Below, in pieces: positions 25,623 through 33,885 of a DNA stretch of 52,526 nt. The DNA is from Oscillibacter sp. (lineage in GTDB: Bacteria; Bacillota; Clostridia; Oscillospirales; Oscillospiraceae). A program made the position numbers and the translations under genes. The stretch is taken from NCBI GenBank assembly GCA_014799845.1, contig JAAVHF010000100.1:1-52526 (forward strand), read 5' to 3'. Position 1 is the stretch's first letter; every line of letters begins with the position of its first letter. The notes under the pieces were generated by a model. It made no database searches, was not told the origin of the DNA, and saw nothing but the letters and a program-made list of their open reading frames with translations.

Positions 25623-27109
25623 CGCTGGTAGGCGCAGGTCCCGGCGACCCGGGACTGCTGACCCTCAAGGGCCGGGAGGCTCTCCGGCAGGCGGATGTGG
25701 TGGTCTGCGACCGGCTGGTGAGCCCCGCCGTGCTGGAGATGATCCCCGATTCCGCCCGGCGGATCGACGTGGGCAAGGAGGCCGGCCATCATCTTATACC
25801 GCAGGAGCAGATCAATGATATCCTTTTAAACGAAGCCCTTGCGGGACACAATGTAGTACGCCTGAAAGGCGGCGATCCCTTTGTCTTCGGGCGGGGCGGC
25901 GAGGAACTGCAAGCGCTGGCCCGGGCCGGGGTGGAGTTTGCGGAGATTCCCGGCGTCACCTCCGCTGTCGCGGCGGCGGCTTATGGAGGAATCCCGGTGA
26001 CTCACCGGGATTTCGCCTCCTCCCTGCACATCATCACCGGCCGCGCCCGGAGGGGCGCGGCGCTGAACATTGATTTCGAGGCACTGGTCCGGACCCATGG
26101 AACGCTGGTGTTTCTTATGGGCGTAACGGCCATGCCTGACATTGTAAAGGGCCTGCTGGACGCCGGAATGGACGGCGATACCCCCGCCGCCATGGTGGAG
26201 CGGGGCACGCTCCCCGGCCAGCGGCGGTGCGTCGCGACGCTGGCCACGCTGCCCCAGCGGGCGGCGGAAATGGGGATTCACAGTCCCGCGCTGATTATCG
26301 TGGGCGGCGTATGCGCATTGGCGAAGGAGCTTTGCTGGTTGGAAAAGCTGCCGCTCTACGGCAAACGCATCCTGGTCACCCGTCCGAAGGACCGGGCGGG
26401 GACGCTGTCGGATAAGCTGCGGGCGCTGGGGGCGGAGGCCGTCGAATTCCCCTGCATCCGGACGGAGGCCCTTCTCCCCTGCCCTGCGATGGAAAGCGCG
26501 TTGGGACGGCTGGCGGAATACGCGTGGCTGGGCTTTACCAGCGCCGCCGGGGTAGAGGCGTTCTGGAACTGCCTGCGGGGCATGGGGAAGGACGCCAGGG
26601 CGCTGGGCGGCGTGAAGCTGGCGGCAATCGGCCCCGCCACCGGGAAAGCGCTGGAAGCCCATGGGCTGGTCCCCGACCTGATTCCGGAAATTTACGATGC
26701 CGCTCACATGGGGGAAGCTCTGGCGAAAGCTGCGGCCGGCAGAGTTCTCCTGCCGCGTGCGGAGGCGGGTTCCGCTTCCCTGACGGACGCGCTGGCGGAG
26801 GCCGGGGTATCCTGCGACGCTATTCCCGTCTACCGCACGATCTATGACAATCCCCGGTCTGCGGAACTCAGGGAGGAAATCGAGGCGGGGAAATTTGATT
26901 TTGTGACCTTTACGTCTGCTTCTACCGTCAAAGGTTTCATCTCCTCGGTAGGCGCAGACGCAGACTTCGGACATTTCACAGGACTCTGCATCGGCGCGCA
27001 GACCGCCGGAGAGGCCGAAAAGCACGGGATACATGTAAGAATCGCGGAAAAGGCAGCCATTGACGCGCTGGTACAATCAGCGGTAGAACAGCAGCAAATT
27101 TGCAAATAA
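25607..27109 (+). CDS. cobA-hemD: Uroporphyrinogen-III C-methyltransferase / uroporphyrinogen-III synthase fusion
   Basis: A 500-residue fusion. Residues 1 to about 240 are the SAM-dependent methyltransferase CobA/SumT (VTLVGAGPGDPGLLTLKGREAL; VVRLKGGDPFVFGRGGEE), which makes precorrin-2. Residues about 250-500 are HemD (ILVTRPKDRAGTLSDKLRALGAE; FVTFTSASTVKGF), which closes the linear bilane. The start at 25607, with GGGAGGACGG upstream, overlaps hemC by 16 bases; a longer frame upstream is only the shadow of hemC. Such fusions are common in clostridia and feed siroheme or cobalamin synthesis. Confidence 0.93.
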   Translation: MSGKVTLVGAGPGDPGLLTLKGREALRQADVVVCDRLVSPAVLEMIPDSARRIDVGKEAGHHLIPQEQINDILLNEALAGHNVVRLKGGDPFVFGRGGEELQALARAGVEFAEIPGVTSAVAAAAYGGIPVTHRDFASSLHIITGRARRGAALNIDFEALVRTHGTLVFLMGVTAMPDIVKGLLDAGMDGDTPAAMVERGTLPGQRRCVATLATLPQRAAEMGIHSPALIIVGGVCALAKELCWLEKLPLYGKRILVTRPKDRAGTLSDKLRALGAEAVEFPCIRTEALLPCPAMESALGRLAEYAWLGFTSAAGVEAFWNCLRGMGKDARALGGVKLAAIGPATGKALEAHGLVPDLIPEIYDAAHMGEALAKAAAGRVLLPRAEAGSASLTDALAEAGVSCDAIPVYRTIYDNPRSAELREEIEAGKFDFVTFTSASTVKGFISSVGADADFGHFTGLCIGAQTAGEAEKHGIHVRIAEKAAIDALVQSAVEQQQICK

Positions 27110-27157
27110 AGGAATCCATAGTATTTTGGATTTACCGCACCGGTCATTATCCCGCTG

Positions 27158-27186
27158 TTGACGGTCCGTCTGCCACCTGATATATG
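27158..27186 (+). promoter_or_regulatory. Internal promoter for hemB
   Basis: TTGACG and TATATG with a 17-base spacer in the 129-base gap before hemB, suggesting hemB can be read apart from the genes upstream. Confidence 0.5.
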
Positions 27187-27238
27187 GCGTCGTCAATTTC
27201 ATTCTTCACTGATTTCAGATAAACAGGAGGGCTATCCT

Positions 27239-28222
27239 ATGGACCTGACCAACCGCCCCCGCCGCCTGCGGCGGACCGACGCCATCCGCCGCCTGAACCG
27301 GGAGACCCGTCTGAGCGCGGAGGCGCTGATTTATCCCATCTTCGTGGACGAAACCCTCTCCGGCATCCGGCCCATCGGGAGCCTGCCGGGGCAGAACCAT
27401 TACGGCCTGGACAGCGTATGCCGGGCGGTAGAGGAGTGTCTGGAACACGGGGTAAAGCACTGCATCCTCTTCGGCCTGCCGGCTGAGAAGGACGCCCGCG
27501 GCTCCTCCGCATGGGCGGAGCGCGGGGTCATTCAGGAGGCCGTGCGGGCCATCAAAGCCCGGTATCCGGATTTTACGGTCATCACCGACGTGTGCATGTG
27601 CGAGTACACCGACCACGGCCACTGCGGCATCCTTCACGGCCGCGAGGTGGACAACGACGAAACGCTGGAACACCTGGCGAAGATCGCCGTCAGCCACGCC
27701 GCCGCAGGAGCGGACATGGTGGCCCCGTCGGATATGATGGACGGCCATGTGGCGGCTCTGCGGAGCGCGCTGGACGGGAACGGTTTTCAGCAGGTGGCCA
27801 TTATGGCCTACTCGGCAAAATACGCCTCGGCGTTTTACGGCCCATTCCGGTCCGCCGCCGGTTCGGCGCCATCCTTCGGAGACCGGAAGGGCTACCAGAT
27901 GGACCCCCACAACCGCAAAGAAGCCCTGCGGGAATGCCGTCTGGACGCGGAAGAAGGCGCGGACATTCTGATGGTCAAGCCCGCCCTGAGTTATCTGGAC
28001 GTGATCCGGGCATGTTCGGACGCCTTTGATCTGCCCATGTGCGCTTACTCGGTCTCCGGTGAGTACGCCATGATCAAGGCAGCGGCGGCGGCCGGACTGG
28101 TGGACGAGCGGCGGATCATGTGTGAGACGGCAGTTTCCATTTTCCGGGCCGGGGCGAACATGCTGATTACTTACTACGCCAAGGAACTGGCGGACGCCAT
28201 CCGCCTGGGCGAGATCGGATAA
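27239..28222 (+). CDS. hemB: Porphobilinogen synthase (delta-aminolevulinate dehydratase)
   Basis: A 327-residue enzyme that condenses two 5-aminolevulinates into porphobilinogen. Active-site lysines are in AYSAKY (194) and MVKPAL (247). The active-site zinc-binding cysteines are present (119, 121 and 129 in DVCMCEYTDHGHCG), so this is the zinc type. AGGAGG precedes the ATG at 27239; the longer frame from 27158 covers the promoter and is rejected. The genes for aminolevulinate itself (hemA, hemL) are not in this window. Confidence 0.95.
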   Translation: MDLTNRPRRLRRTDAIRRLNRETRLSAEALIYPIFVDETLSGIRPIGSLPGQNHYGLDSVCRAVEECLEHGVKHCILFGLPAEKDARGSSAWAERGVIQEAVRAIKARYPDFTVITDVCMCEYTDHGHCGILHGREVDNDETLEHLAKIAVSHAAAGADMVAPSDMMDGHVAALRSALDGNGFQQVAIMAYSAKYASAFYGPFRSAAGSAPSFGDRKGYQMDPHNRKEALRECRLDAEEGADILMVKPALSYLDVIRACSDAFDLPMCAYSVSGEYAMIKAAAAAGLVDERRIMCETAVSIFRAGANMLITYYAKELADAIRLGEIG

Positions 28223-28240
28223 CAATTCCGCACATAAGGA

Positions 28241-28271
28241 GGAAGGGCCGGACGTTCCGTCCGGCCCTTCC
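28241..28271 (+). terminator. Hairpin after hemB
   Basis: A perfect 13-base stem (GGAAGGGCCGGAC with GTCCGGCCCTTCC) around a five-base loop, 18 bases after hemB. There is no T run, so it may be a weak or factor-assisted terminator, or an mRNA 3' stabiliser. Confidence 0.6.
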
Positions 28272-28329
28272 CCTGTCCTCTCCACGCACGGCAGCGGCAA
28301 TATGGAAAATTTTATTTCGCGGCAGGGGG

Positions 28330-28358
28330 TTGACCAAAACGGTCAACGGCGGTATGGT
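28330..28358 (+). promoter_or_regulatory. TetR-operon promoter with overlapping palindromic operator
   Basis: TTGACC (-35) and TATGGT (-10) are 17 bases apart. The -35 is the left arm of a perfect inverted repeat TTGACC-AAAAC-GGTCAA (28330-28346), the form expected for a TetR-family dimer. Binding there would block RNA polymerase, so the operon is probably autorepressed. Confidence 0.7.
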
Positions 28359-28380
28359 GAAGCTGAAAGGAGGGAACGCC

Positions 28381-29001
28381 GTGAATCCTAAGTTTTTCAA
28401 CCTCCCCCCTGAGCGGCAGGATCTGATCCGCAGCAGCGCCATGCTGGAATTCGGGGAAAACACCTTCAAAAAGACCTCCGCCGACTCCATCGCCAAGCGG
28501 GCCAACATCTCAAAGGGCCTGCTGTTCCACTACTTCAAGGACAAGCGGGAGCTGTACCTCTACCTGTTCCAATACGCTTTGGACGTATGCATCCGGCAGT
28601 ATATGCAGAAAACCTATGATTTCGGTGAAACTGATTTCTTTTTAGCTTTGGAGATGGGGCAGAAGATCAAGATGGACATGGTACGACGCTATCCCGGTCT
28701 GTTCCGTTTCGTCATGCGGGCCTACTATGAGCGGGACATCGAACTCTCCCCCAAGCTGCGGAAAGGACTGAACGGCCTGCTGGAGAGCACCTCCAGAGAC
28801 TTTCTCGCCCGGATGGACCTCTACAAATTCAAGGACGGCGTGGACCCCTGGGAGGTCATCCGGCTGCTCACCCTGGCCGCCGAGGGAATGATGGCCAGAA
28901 CCAACGCCTACACGGCGGAGGAAATCGAAGTGCTGTTTCTGGAATACAAAAAGTACGCGGATATGCTCCGCGCGCACATGTATAAGGAGGAATACCTATG
29001 A
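28381..29001 (+). CDS. TetR/AcrR-family transcriptional regulator
   Basis: A 206-residue regulator with an N-terminal helix-turn-helix (ENTFKKTSADSIAKRANISKGLLFHYFKDKRELYLYLF) and a divergent helical ligand domain. The start is GTG with AAAGGAGGGAAC directly upstream; an ATG frame further up would cover the operator. It overlaps the ABC ATPase gene as ATGA, so it very likely controls the exporter encoded downstream. The inducer cannot be told from sequence. Confidence 0.92.
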   Translation: MNPKFFNLPPERQDLIRSSAMLEFGENTFKKTSADSIAKRANISKGLLFHYFKDKRELYLYLFQYALDVCIRQYMQKTYDFGETDFFLALEMGQKIKMDMVRRYPGLFRFVMRAYYERDIELSPKLRKGLNGLLESTSRDFLARMDLYKFKDGVDPWEVIRLLTLAAEGMMARTNAYTAEEIEVLFLEYKKYADMLRAHMYKEEYL

Positions 29002-29690
29002 TCCATATTCAGAATCTGACCAAAGCCTACGGCAAGGCCCGGGGCGTGACGGACCTGACCCTCCATGTTCCGGCGGGCGGGTGCTTCGGCTTCATCGGTC
29101 CCAACGGCGCGGGGAAATCCACCACCATCCGCACGCTGCTGGGCCTCATCTCCCCCACCGCCGGGTCGGCGAAGGTCCTGGGACTGGACTGCGTGAGGGA
29201 CCGCACCGCCATTCTGGCGCAGGTGGGATACATGCCGTCGGAGGCCATGTTCTATCCGGAGATGCGGGTATCGGAGGTGATCCGGCTGTCGGCGGACCTG
29301 CGGAAAAGGGACTGCCGGGCGGAGGCCGCCGCCCTCTGCGAAGCTCTGGAGCTGGACAGCCGGAAGAAAATCCGGGAACTGAGCCTGGGCAACCGGAAGA
29401 AGGTATCTATTGTCTGCGCCATGCAGCACCGGCCACAGCTGTACGTCCTGGACGAGCCCACCAGCGGACTGGACCCGCTGGTGCAGCGGGCCTTCTGGTC
29501 CCTGCTGGACCGGCGGAGAGCGGAGGGAGCCACGGTATTTCTCTCCTCCCACGTGCTCTACGAGGTCCAGCGGTACTGCGACCGGGCGGCAATCATCCGG
29601 GAGGGGCGGCTGGTTGTAGAGGGAACTACCGGAGAACTGGATATTGAAAACAAATTTTTCGACTATTACGAGGGGAAGGTACGGTTATGA
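28998..29690 (+). CDS. ABC transporter ATP-binding protein
   Basis: A 230-residue ABC ATPase of the bacitracin/ABC-2 exporter type. Walker A GPNGAGKST is near residues 34-42, the signature is LSLGNRKKV (an LSxGxxKK variant usual in this subgroup), Walker B is LYVLDEPTSGLD, and the H-loop is SSHVLYE. It is coupled on both sides by ATGA overlaps, to the TetR gene and to the permease, forming a three-gene export operon. Confidence 0.93.
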   Translation: MIHIQNLTKAYGKARGVTDLTLHVPAGGCFGFIGPNGAGKSTTIRTLLGLISPTAGSAKVLGLDCVRDRTAILAQVGYMPSEAMFYPEMRVSEVIRLSADLRKRDCRAEAAALCEALELDSRKKIRELSLGNRKKVSIVCAMQHRPQLYVLDEPTSGLDPLVQRAFWSLLDRRRAEGATVFLSSHVLYEVQRYCDRAAIIREGRLVVEGTTGELDIENKFFDYYEGKVRL

Positions 29691-30472
29691 CCATTTTTCG
29701 CAAGGAACTGCGCTCCTGCGCGGTGAGCTTTCTGGTTTGGACGGCGGTCATCGGCGGGCTGATGGCGGTATGCGTGGGACTGTACCCGTCCATGAAGAGT
29801 TCCATGGTGGATGTATCCGCCCTGTTTGCCAATATGGGGGAATTTTCCGCCGCTTTCGGGCTGGACAGGCTGGGATACGGCACCCTCATGGGCTTCTATG
29901 GGGCGGAGTGCGGCAACATCCTGGGGCTGGGCGGGGCGTTCTTCGCGGCGCTCACCGCCATGGGACTGCTGGCCGGAGAAGAGGGCGGCCACACGGCGGA
30001 ATTTTTATTGACCCATCCGGTAAGCCGGATAAGGATCGCGGCGGAAAAACTGGCGGCGCTGGCGGCTATGGTGCTGGCGCTGAATCTGATCTGCTTTGCC
30101 TGCGGCGCGGTTGGCATTCTGGTGATCGGAGAGGACGCGGAGTGGAGCGGCCTGCTGCGGTATCACGGCGCGCTGCTGCTGATGCAGCTGGAAGTGGGCG
30201 GTCTTTGCTTCGGGCTGTCCTCCCTGCTGCGGCGCGGCAGCTTCGGCCTCGCCATGGGGCTGGCGGCAGCGCTGTACTTTCTGGGGCTTATTATCAACAT
30301 GGACGCGGGCCTGGAACCGCTGCGGTTCGTCACGCCCTACTACTATGCCGACGCGTCCCGGATCTTCGCCGGGGAGGCTCTGGCGGGGCCAATACTTACC
30401 GGCTGCGCTCTGGGCGCGTTGGGAATCGCCTGCGGTATCCGGCAATACGCGAGAAAGGATATTGCGGCGTAG
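29687..30472 (+). CDS. ABC-2 type transporter permease
   Basis: A 261-residue permease with about six membrane helices, beginning MTIFRKELRSC and ending RQYARKDIAA, typical of ABC-2 exporters. With the upstream ATPase it would form a homodimeric-type exporter for a drug, antimicrobial peptide or lipid; the substrate is unknown. ATGA overlap with the ATPase gene, and a terminator follows at 30496. Confidence 0.9.
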   Translation: MTIFRKELRSCAVSFLVWTAVIGGLMAVCVGLYPSMKSSMVDVSALFANMGEFSAAFGLDRLGYGTLMGFYGAECGNILGLGGAFFAALTAMGLLAGEEGGHTAEFLLTHPVSRIRIAAEKLAALAAMVLALNLICFACGAVGILVIGEDAEWSGLLRYHGALLLMQLEVGGLCFGLSSLLRRGSFGLAMGLAAALYFLGLIINMDAGLEPLRFVTPYYYADASRIFAGEALAGPILTGCALGALGIACGIRQYARKDIAA

Positions 30473-30495
30473 CGTCCGGCCATACGAGGCCTGCC

Positions 30496-30529
30496 TCCGC
30501 AAGGGATTTTCCCCTGCGGATATTTTTTT
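30496..30529 (+). terminator. Terminator of the TetR-ABC operon
   Basis: TCCGCA pairs with TGCGGA, with an inner GGG/CCC stem around ATTTT, followed by TATTTTTTT. It lies 24 bases after the permease stop. Confidence 0.8.
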
Positions 30530-30598
30530 GCCCGTCCCTCTCCCCTGCCGCCGCGCATCCCGGATATGCGCTGAACCCGCAAAAATCAAATTCCATTG

Positions 30599-30627
30599 TT
30601 GACATTTGGTACCTTGACCGTTAAAAT
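30599..30627 (+). promoter_or_regulatory. Strong sigma-A promoter of the hybrid histidine kinase
   Basis: A perfect TTGACA, 17-base spacer and TAAAAT. Transcription would start near 30634, which rules out the ATG at 30631 and supports translation from 30679. The spacer holds the hexamer GGTACC. Confidence 0.75.
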
Positions 30628-30678
30628 AAAATGCAGAAGGTTATGCTTACTGTATGCAAGCTGCGGAGGAATCATATT

Positions 30679-33600
30679 ATGTATCATTGCCGTCTGCAAT
30701 TTTATCTGACTGGCCATCGCAGTCCTCTATGGGAGACTGCCAAGGCTATACCTTCTCTGGCCCGTTTTACCCACGTCTTCGTGGAGAGCGATGCGCCGGA
30801 TGCCGCGCTGGCCGCTGAGGCGGACGTGATCCTGGCGGATCTGCGCGGATTGGACCCGGCGGCAGCCCTGCTGACGCTGGCCTCCGGCAAGAAGGAAGGC
30901 GCCGAGCTGGTGCTTCTGCTGGAACCGGAACAGCTTCCGGCGCTCTCGGACGGTCTGGACAGCGTAGATGATATCTGGAAGCTGCCCATATCGGAGGCGG
31001 AATTCCGGTTCCGCTTTGTCCGGCGGCAGCGGTCCTGTAAGGCCCGGAAAGACGCCTGGCAGACCAGCCAGTATCTGGAGTCCACCATCAACAGCATCCC
31101 CAGTCTGGTCTGGTATAAGACCAGGGACGGTATCCACGAAAAGGTCAACGACAGCTTCTGCCTGACTGTCAATAAGTCAAGAGAGCAGGTCCAGGGCCGG
31201 GGCCACGCCTATATCTGGGACGTGGAACAGGACGACCCCGCCTGCATCGAATCAGAACGGGTGGTCATGGAGACGCGGCAGACGCTCGTATCTGAGGAGA
31301 CGGTCCAGACCGGAGACGGCCAGCGGCTGCTGACCACCTATAAATCTCCTCTGTACGACCTGGACGGATCGGTCATGGGCACTGTGGGCGTGGGCATCGA
31401 CGTGACCAGAGAGCGGGCTTTTGAGCAGGAGATCATAGAGAAAAACCGCAATCTTGAGGCTATCTTTACCAATATGGACTGCGGCATCATGTCCCACAGT
31501 CTGGACGGGACCAAAGTCCTCAGCATCAACCGGGCGGCTCTCCAGATCCTGGGCTACAAGTCCCGGGAAGAACTGCTGGAGGACGGCTTTCAGATGGTGG
31601 CCGCTTCTGTTCTGGAGGACGATAAGCCCCGGCTCAGGGAATGCATCCAGTCCCTGCACAAAGTGGGCGACAGCGTCAGCGTGGAGTACCGGGTCCGGCA
31701 TCATAGCGGACGGCTGCTCCATGTGATGGGCAACATCAAGCTGACGGAGGAAAACGGCGAACTGATCTATCAGCGCTTCCTGCTGGACTGCACCGCCCAG
31801 AAGCAGCGTGAGGAGCGGGAGCGCGAGGAACAGGAGCGGCGGCATATGGCGCTGCTTCAGGCGCTGAGCATCGACTACAACCTGGTATGCTATTTCGATC
31901 TGGCCACGGGGCGGGGCTATCCCCTCCGGATGGTGGACGGCAAGTACGCTTTGGAGGATATCTTCGGCGGGAACATCTCTCTTGATGGCAGCATGGCGCA
32001 ATATATCGAGCGGTATGCCGCCCCGGAGGACAGGGCATTGCTGACCCAGGCGGTCTCCCGGGAATCTCTGGAGCGGGAGCTGGGCGAAAAGAGCTTGTGT
32101 TACGCCAACTACCGCACCGTCGTAAACGGCGAGGTGGAGTATTTCCAGATGAAGGCCGTCCGGGCGGGCGCATGGGACGAGCAGCGGGGCGTGGTGCTTG
32201 GCCTGCGCAGCGTTGACGAGGAAACCCGGGACGAGCTGGAAAAGAAGAGCATGCTGGAGGACGCCCTCCTCCAGGCCAACCGGGCCAACAAGGCCAAGAG
32301 CGTCTTTCTCTCCAACATGTCCCACGACATCCGCACGCCCATGAACGCCATTGTGGGCTTTACCGCCCTCGCCATCACCCATATCAAAAAGACGGAGCTG
32401 GTGGAGGAGTATCTGAAAAAGATCATGACCTCCGGCAACCATCTGCTGAGCCTGATCAACGACATTCTGGATATGAGCCGCATTGAAAGCGGCAAGATGC
32501 ACCTGGACGAGGCCCCGTGCAGCCTGCCGGACATCCTTCACAGCCTGCGAAGCATCATTCAGGCGGATATCCACGCCAAACGTCTGGAGCTGTACATTGA
32601 CGCGGTGGACGTGGTGGATGAGGAGATCTGCTGCGACCGGCTGCGGCTGAACCAGCTGCTGCTGAACCTGCTGAGCAACTCGGTGAAGTACACCCCCGCC
32701 GGGGGCATTGTCAGCATGCGCATCATCCAGAAGCCCGGCGCGGCTCCCGGCTACGCCAATTACGAGTTCCACATCCGGGACACGGGCATCGGCATGAGCC
32801 AGGAGTTTGTCTCCCATATCTTCGAGCCCTTCGAGCGGGAGCGGAACTCCACCATCAGCGGCATCCAGGGCACCGGCCTGGGCATGGCCATCACCAAGAA
32901 CATCGTAGAGATGATGAACGGCAAGATCTCTGTGAAAAGCGAGCAGGGCGTGGGAACAGAGTTCTTCGTTTCCCTGACCTTCCGCCTGTGCGGCGGCGGC
33001 AGGGAGCCCCTGACCATCCCGGAGCTGAGCGGCTGCCGGGCATTGGTAGTGGACGACGATTTCAACACCTGCGACAGCGTTACGTACATGCTCCAGCAGA
33101 TCGGCATGCGGGCGGAGTGGACTCTGTCCGGGAAAGAGGCGGTACTGCGCACCCACCAGGCCCTCTCCCGGGGAGATAACTATGTTGTGTACATCATCGA
33201 CTGGCTGCTGCCGGACCTCAATGGCGTGGAGGTCGCCCGGCGCATCCGGAAGGAGGTGGGCGAAGAAGCGCCTATCATCGTCCTCACCGCCTATGACTGG
33301 TCCGACATCGAGGAGGAAGCCCGGGAGGCCGGCATCACCGCCTTTTGCAGCAAGCCCCTGTTCCCGTCAGAACTGCGCAGCTGCCTCCGCTCTGTTGTCA
33401 ACGCGTCGGAAACGGAGAATGCGGCGCCCGCTCAGGCTCCGGCCAGGCGGCACACGGGCCGCATCCTGCTGGCGGAGGACAACGAGCTGAACCGTGAGAT
33501 CGCCGAGGCCATTCTGGGCGAAGCGGGCTTCCAGCTGGAGGAGGCGGAAAACGGACAGATCGCTGTGGAGATGATGTCCCGTTCCCAGCCCGGCTACTAT

Positions 33601-33831
33601 CAGCTGGTGCTGATGGACATTCAGATGCCGGTGATGGACGGCTATGCGGCGGCCAGGGCCATCCGCGCGCTGGAAAACCAGGAACTGGCCTCCATTCCGA
33701 TCCTGGCTATGACGGCTAACGCTTTTGAGGAGGACAGGCGGGCAGCGCTGGAATGCGGCATGAACGGCCACATCTCCAAGCCCATCGACATCGAAAATCT
33801 ACTGAAAACGCTGGACGAGGTACTGAGCTAG
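30679..33831 (+). CDS. Hybrid sensor histidine kinase with two receiver domains
   Basis: A 1050-residue cytoplasmic two-component hybrid with no membrane helix. Order: an N-terminal receiver-like segment (about 1-115) without a clear phospho-aspartate, two or three PAS sensor domains (about 120-510), a coiled-coil, HisKA with the phospho-acceptor histidine at 549 (SHDIRTPMNAI), HATPase (DTGIGMS; GTGLGMAI), receiver 1 with Asp 841 (IIDWLLPDLNG) and receiver 2 with Asp 980 (LMDIQMPVMDG). No HPt or output domain is present, so phosphate must pass to another protein. The ATG at 30679 has GGAGGA eight bases upstream and lies after a strong promoter. Confidence 0.93.
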   Translation: MYHCRLQFYLTGHRSPLWETAKAIPSLARFTHVFVESDAPDAALAAEADVILADLRGLDPAAALLTLASGKKEGAELVLLLEPEQLPALSDGLDSVDDIWKLPISEAEFRFRFVRRQRSCKARKDAWQTSQYLESTINSIPSLVWYKTRDGIHEKVNDSFCLTVNKSREQVQGRGHAYIWDVEQDDPACIESERVVMETRQTLVSEETVQTGDGQRLLTTYKSPLYDLDGSVMGTVGVGIDVTRERAFEQEIIEKNRNLEAIFTNMDCGIMSHSLDGTKVLSINRAALQILGYKSREELLEDGFQMVAASVLEDDKPRLRECIQSLHKVGDSVSVEYRVRHHSGRLLHVMGNIKLTEENGELIYQRFLLDCTAQKQREEREREEQERRHMALLQALSIDYNLVCYFDLATGRGYPLRMVDGKYALEDIFGGNISLDGSMAQYIERYAAPEDRALLTQAVSRESLERELGEKSLCYANYRTVVNGEVEYFQMKAVRAGAWDEQRGVVLGLRSVDEETRDELEKKSMLEDALLQANRANKAKSVFLSNMSHDIRTPMNAIVGFTALAITHIKKTELVEEYLKKIMTSGNHLLSLINDILDMSRIESGKMHLDEAPCSLPDILHSLRSIIQADIHAKRLELYIDAVDVVDEEICCDRLRLNQLLLNLLSNSVKYTPAGGIVSMRIIQKPGAAPGYANYEFHIRDTGIGMSQEFVSHIFEPFERERNSTISGIQGTGLGMAITKNIVEMMNGKISVKSEQGVGTEFFVSLTFRLCGGGREPLTIPELSGCRALVVDDDFNTCDSVTYMLQQIGMRAEWTLSGKEAVLRTHQALSRGDNYVVYIIDWLLPDLNGVEVARRIRKEVGEEAPIIVLTAYDWSDIEEEAREAGITAFCSKPLFPSELRSCLRSVVNASETENAAPAQAPARRHTGRILLAEDNELNREIAEAILGEAGFQLEEAENGQIAVEMMSRSQPGYYQLVLMDIQMPVMDGYAAARAIRALENQELASIPILAMTANAFEEDRRAALECGMNGHISKPIDIENLLKTLDEVLS

Positions 33832-33850
33832 ATCCTGCGTATACCGGCAG

Positions 33851-33884
33851 AAAAAGGGACGGAGATTTTTCTCCGTCCCTTTTT
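33851..33884. terminator. Bidirectional terminator between histidine kinase and lipase
   Basis: AAAAAGGGACGGAG pairs perfectly with CTCCGTCCCTTTTT. With A and T runs on either side it can serve both convergent genes. Confidence 0.9.
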
Positions 33885-33885
33885 G

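Noticed and set aside
31252-33156. A 634-residue open frame antisense to the hybrid kinase
   Set aside because: Shadow of the kinase codon pattern: rich in His, Gln and Ala, with no domain recognised.
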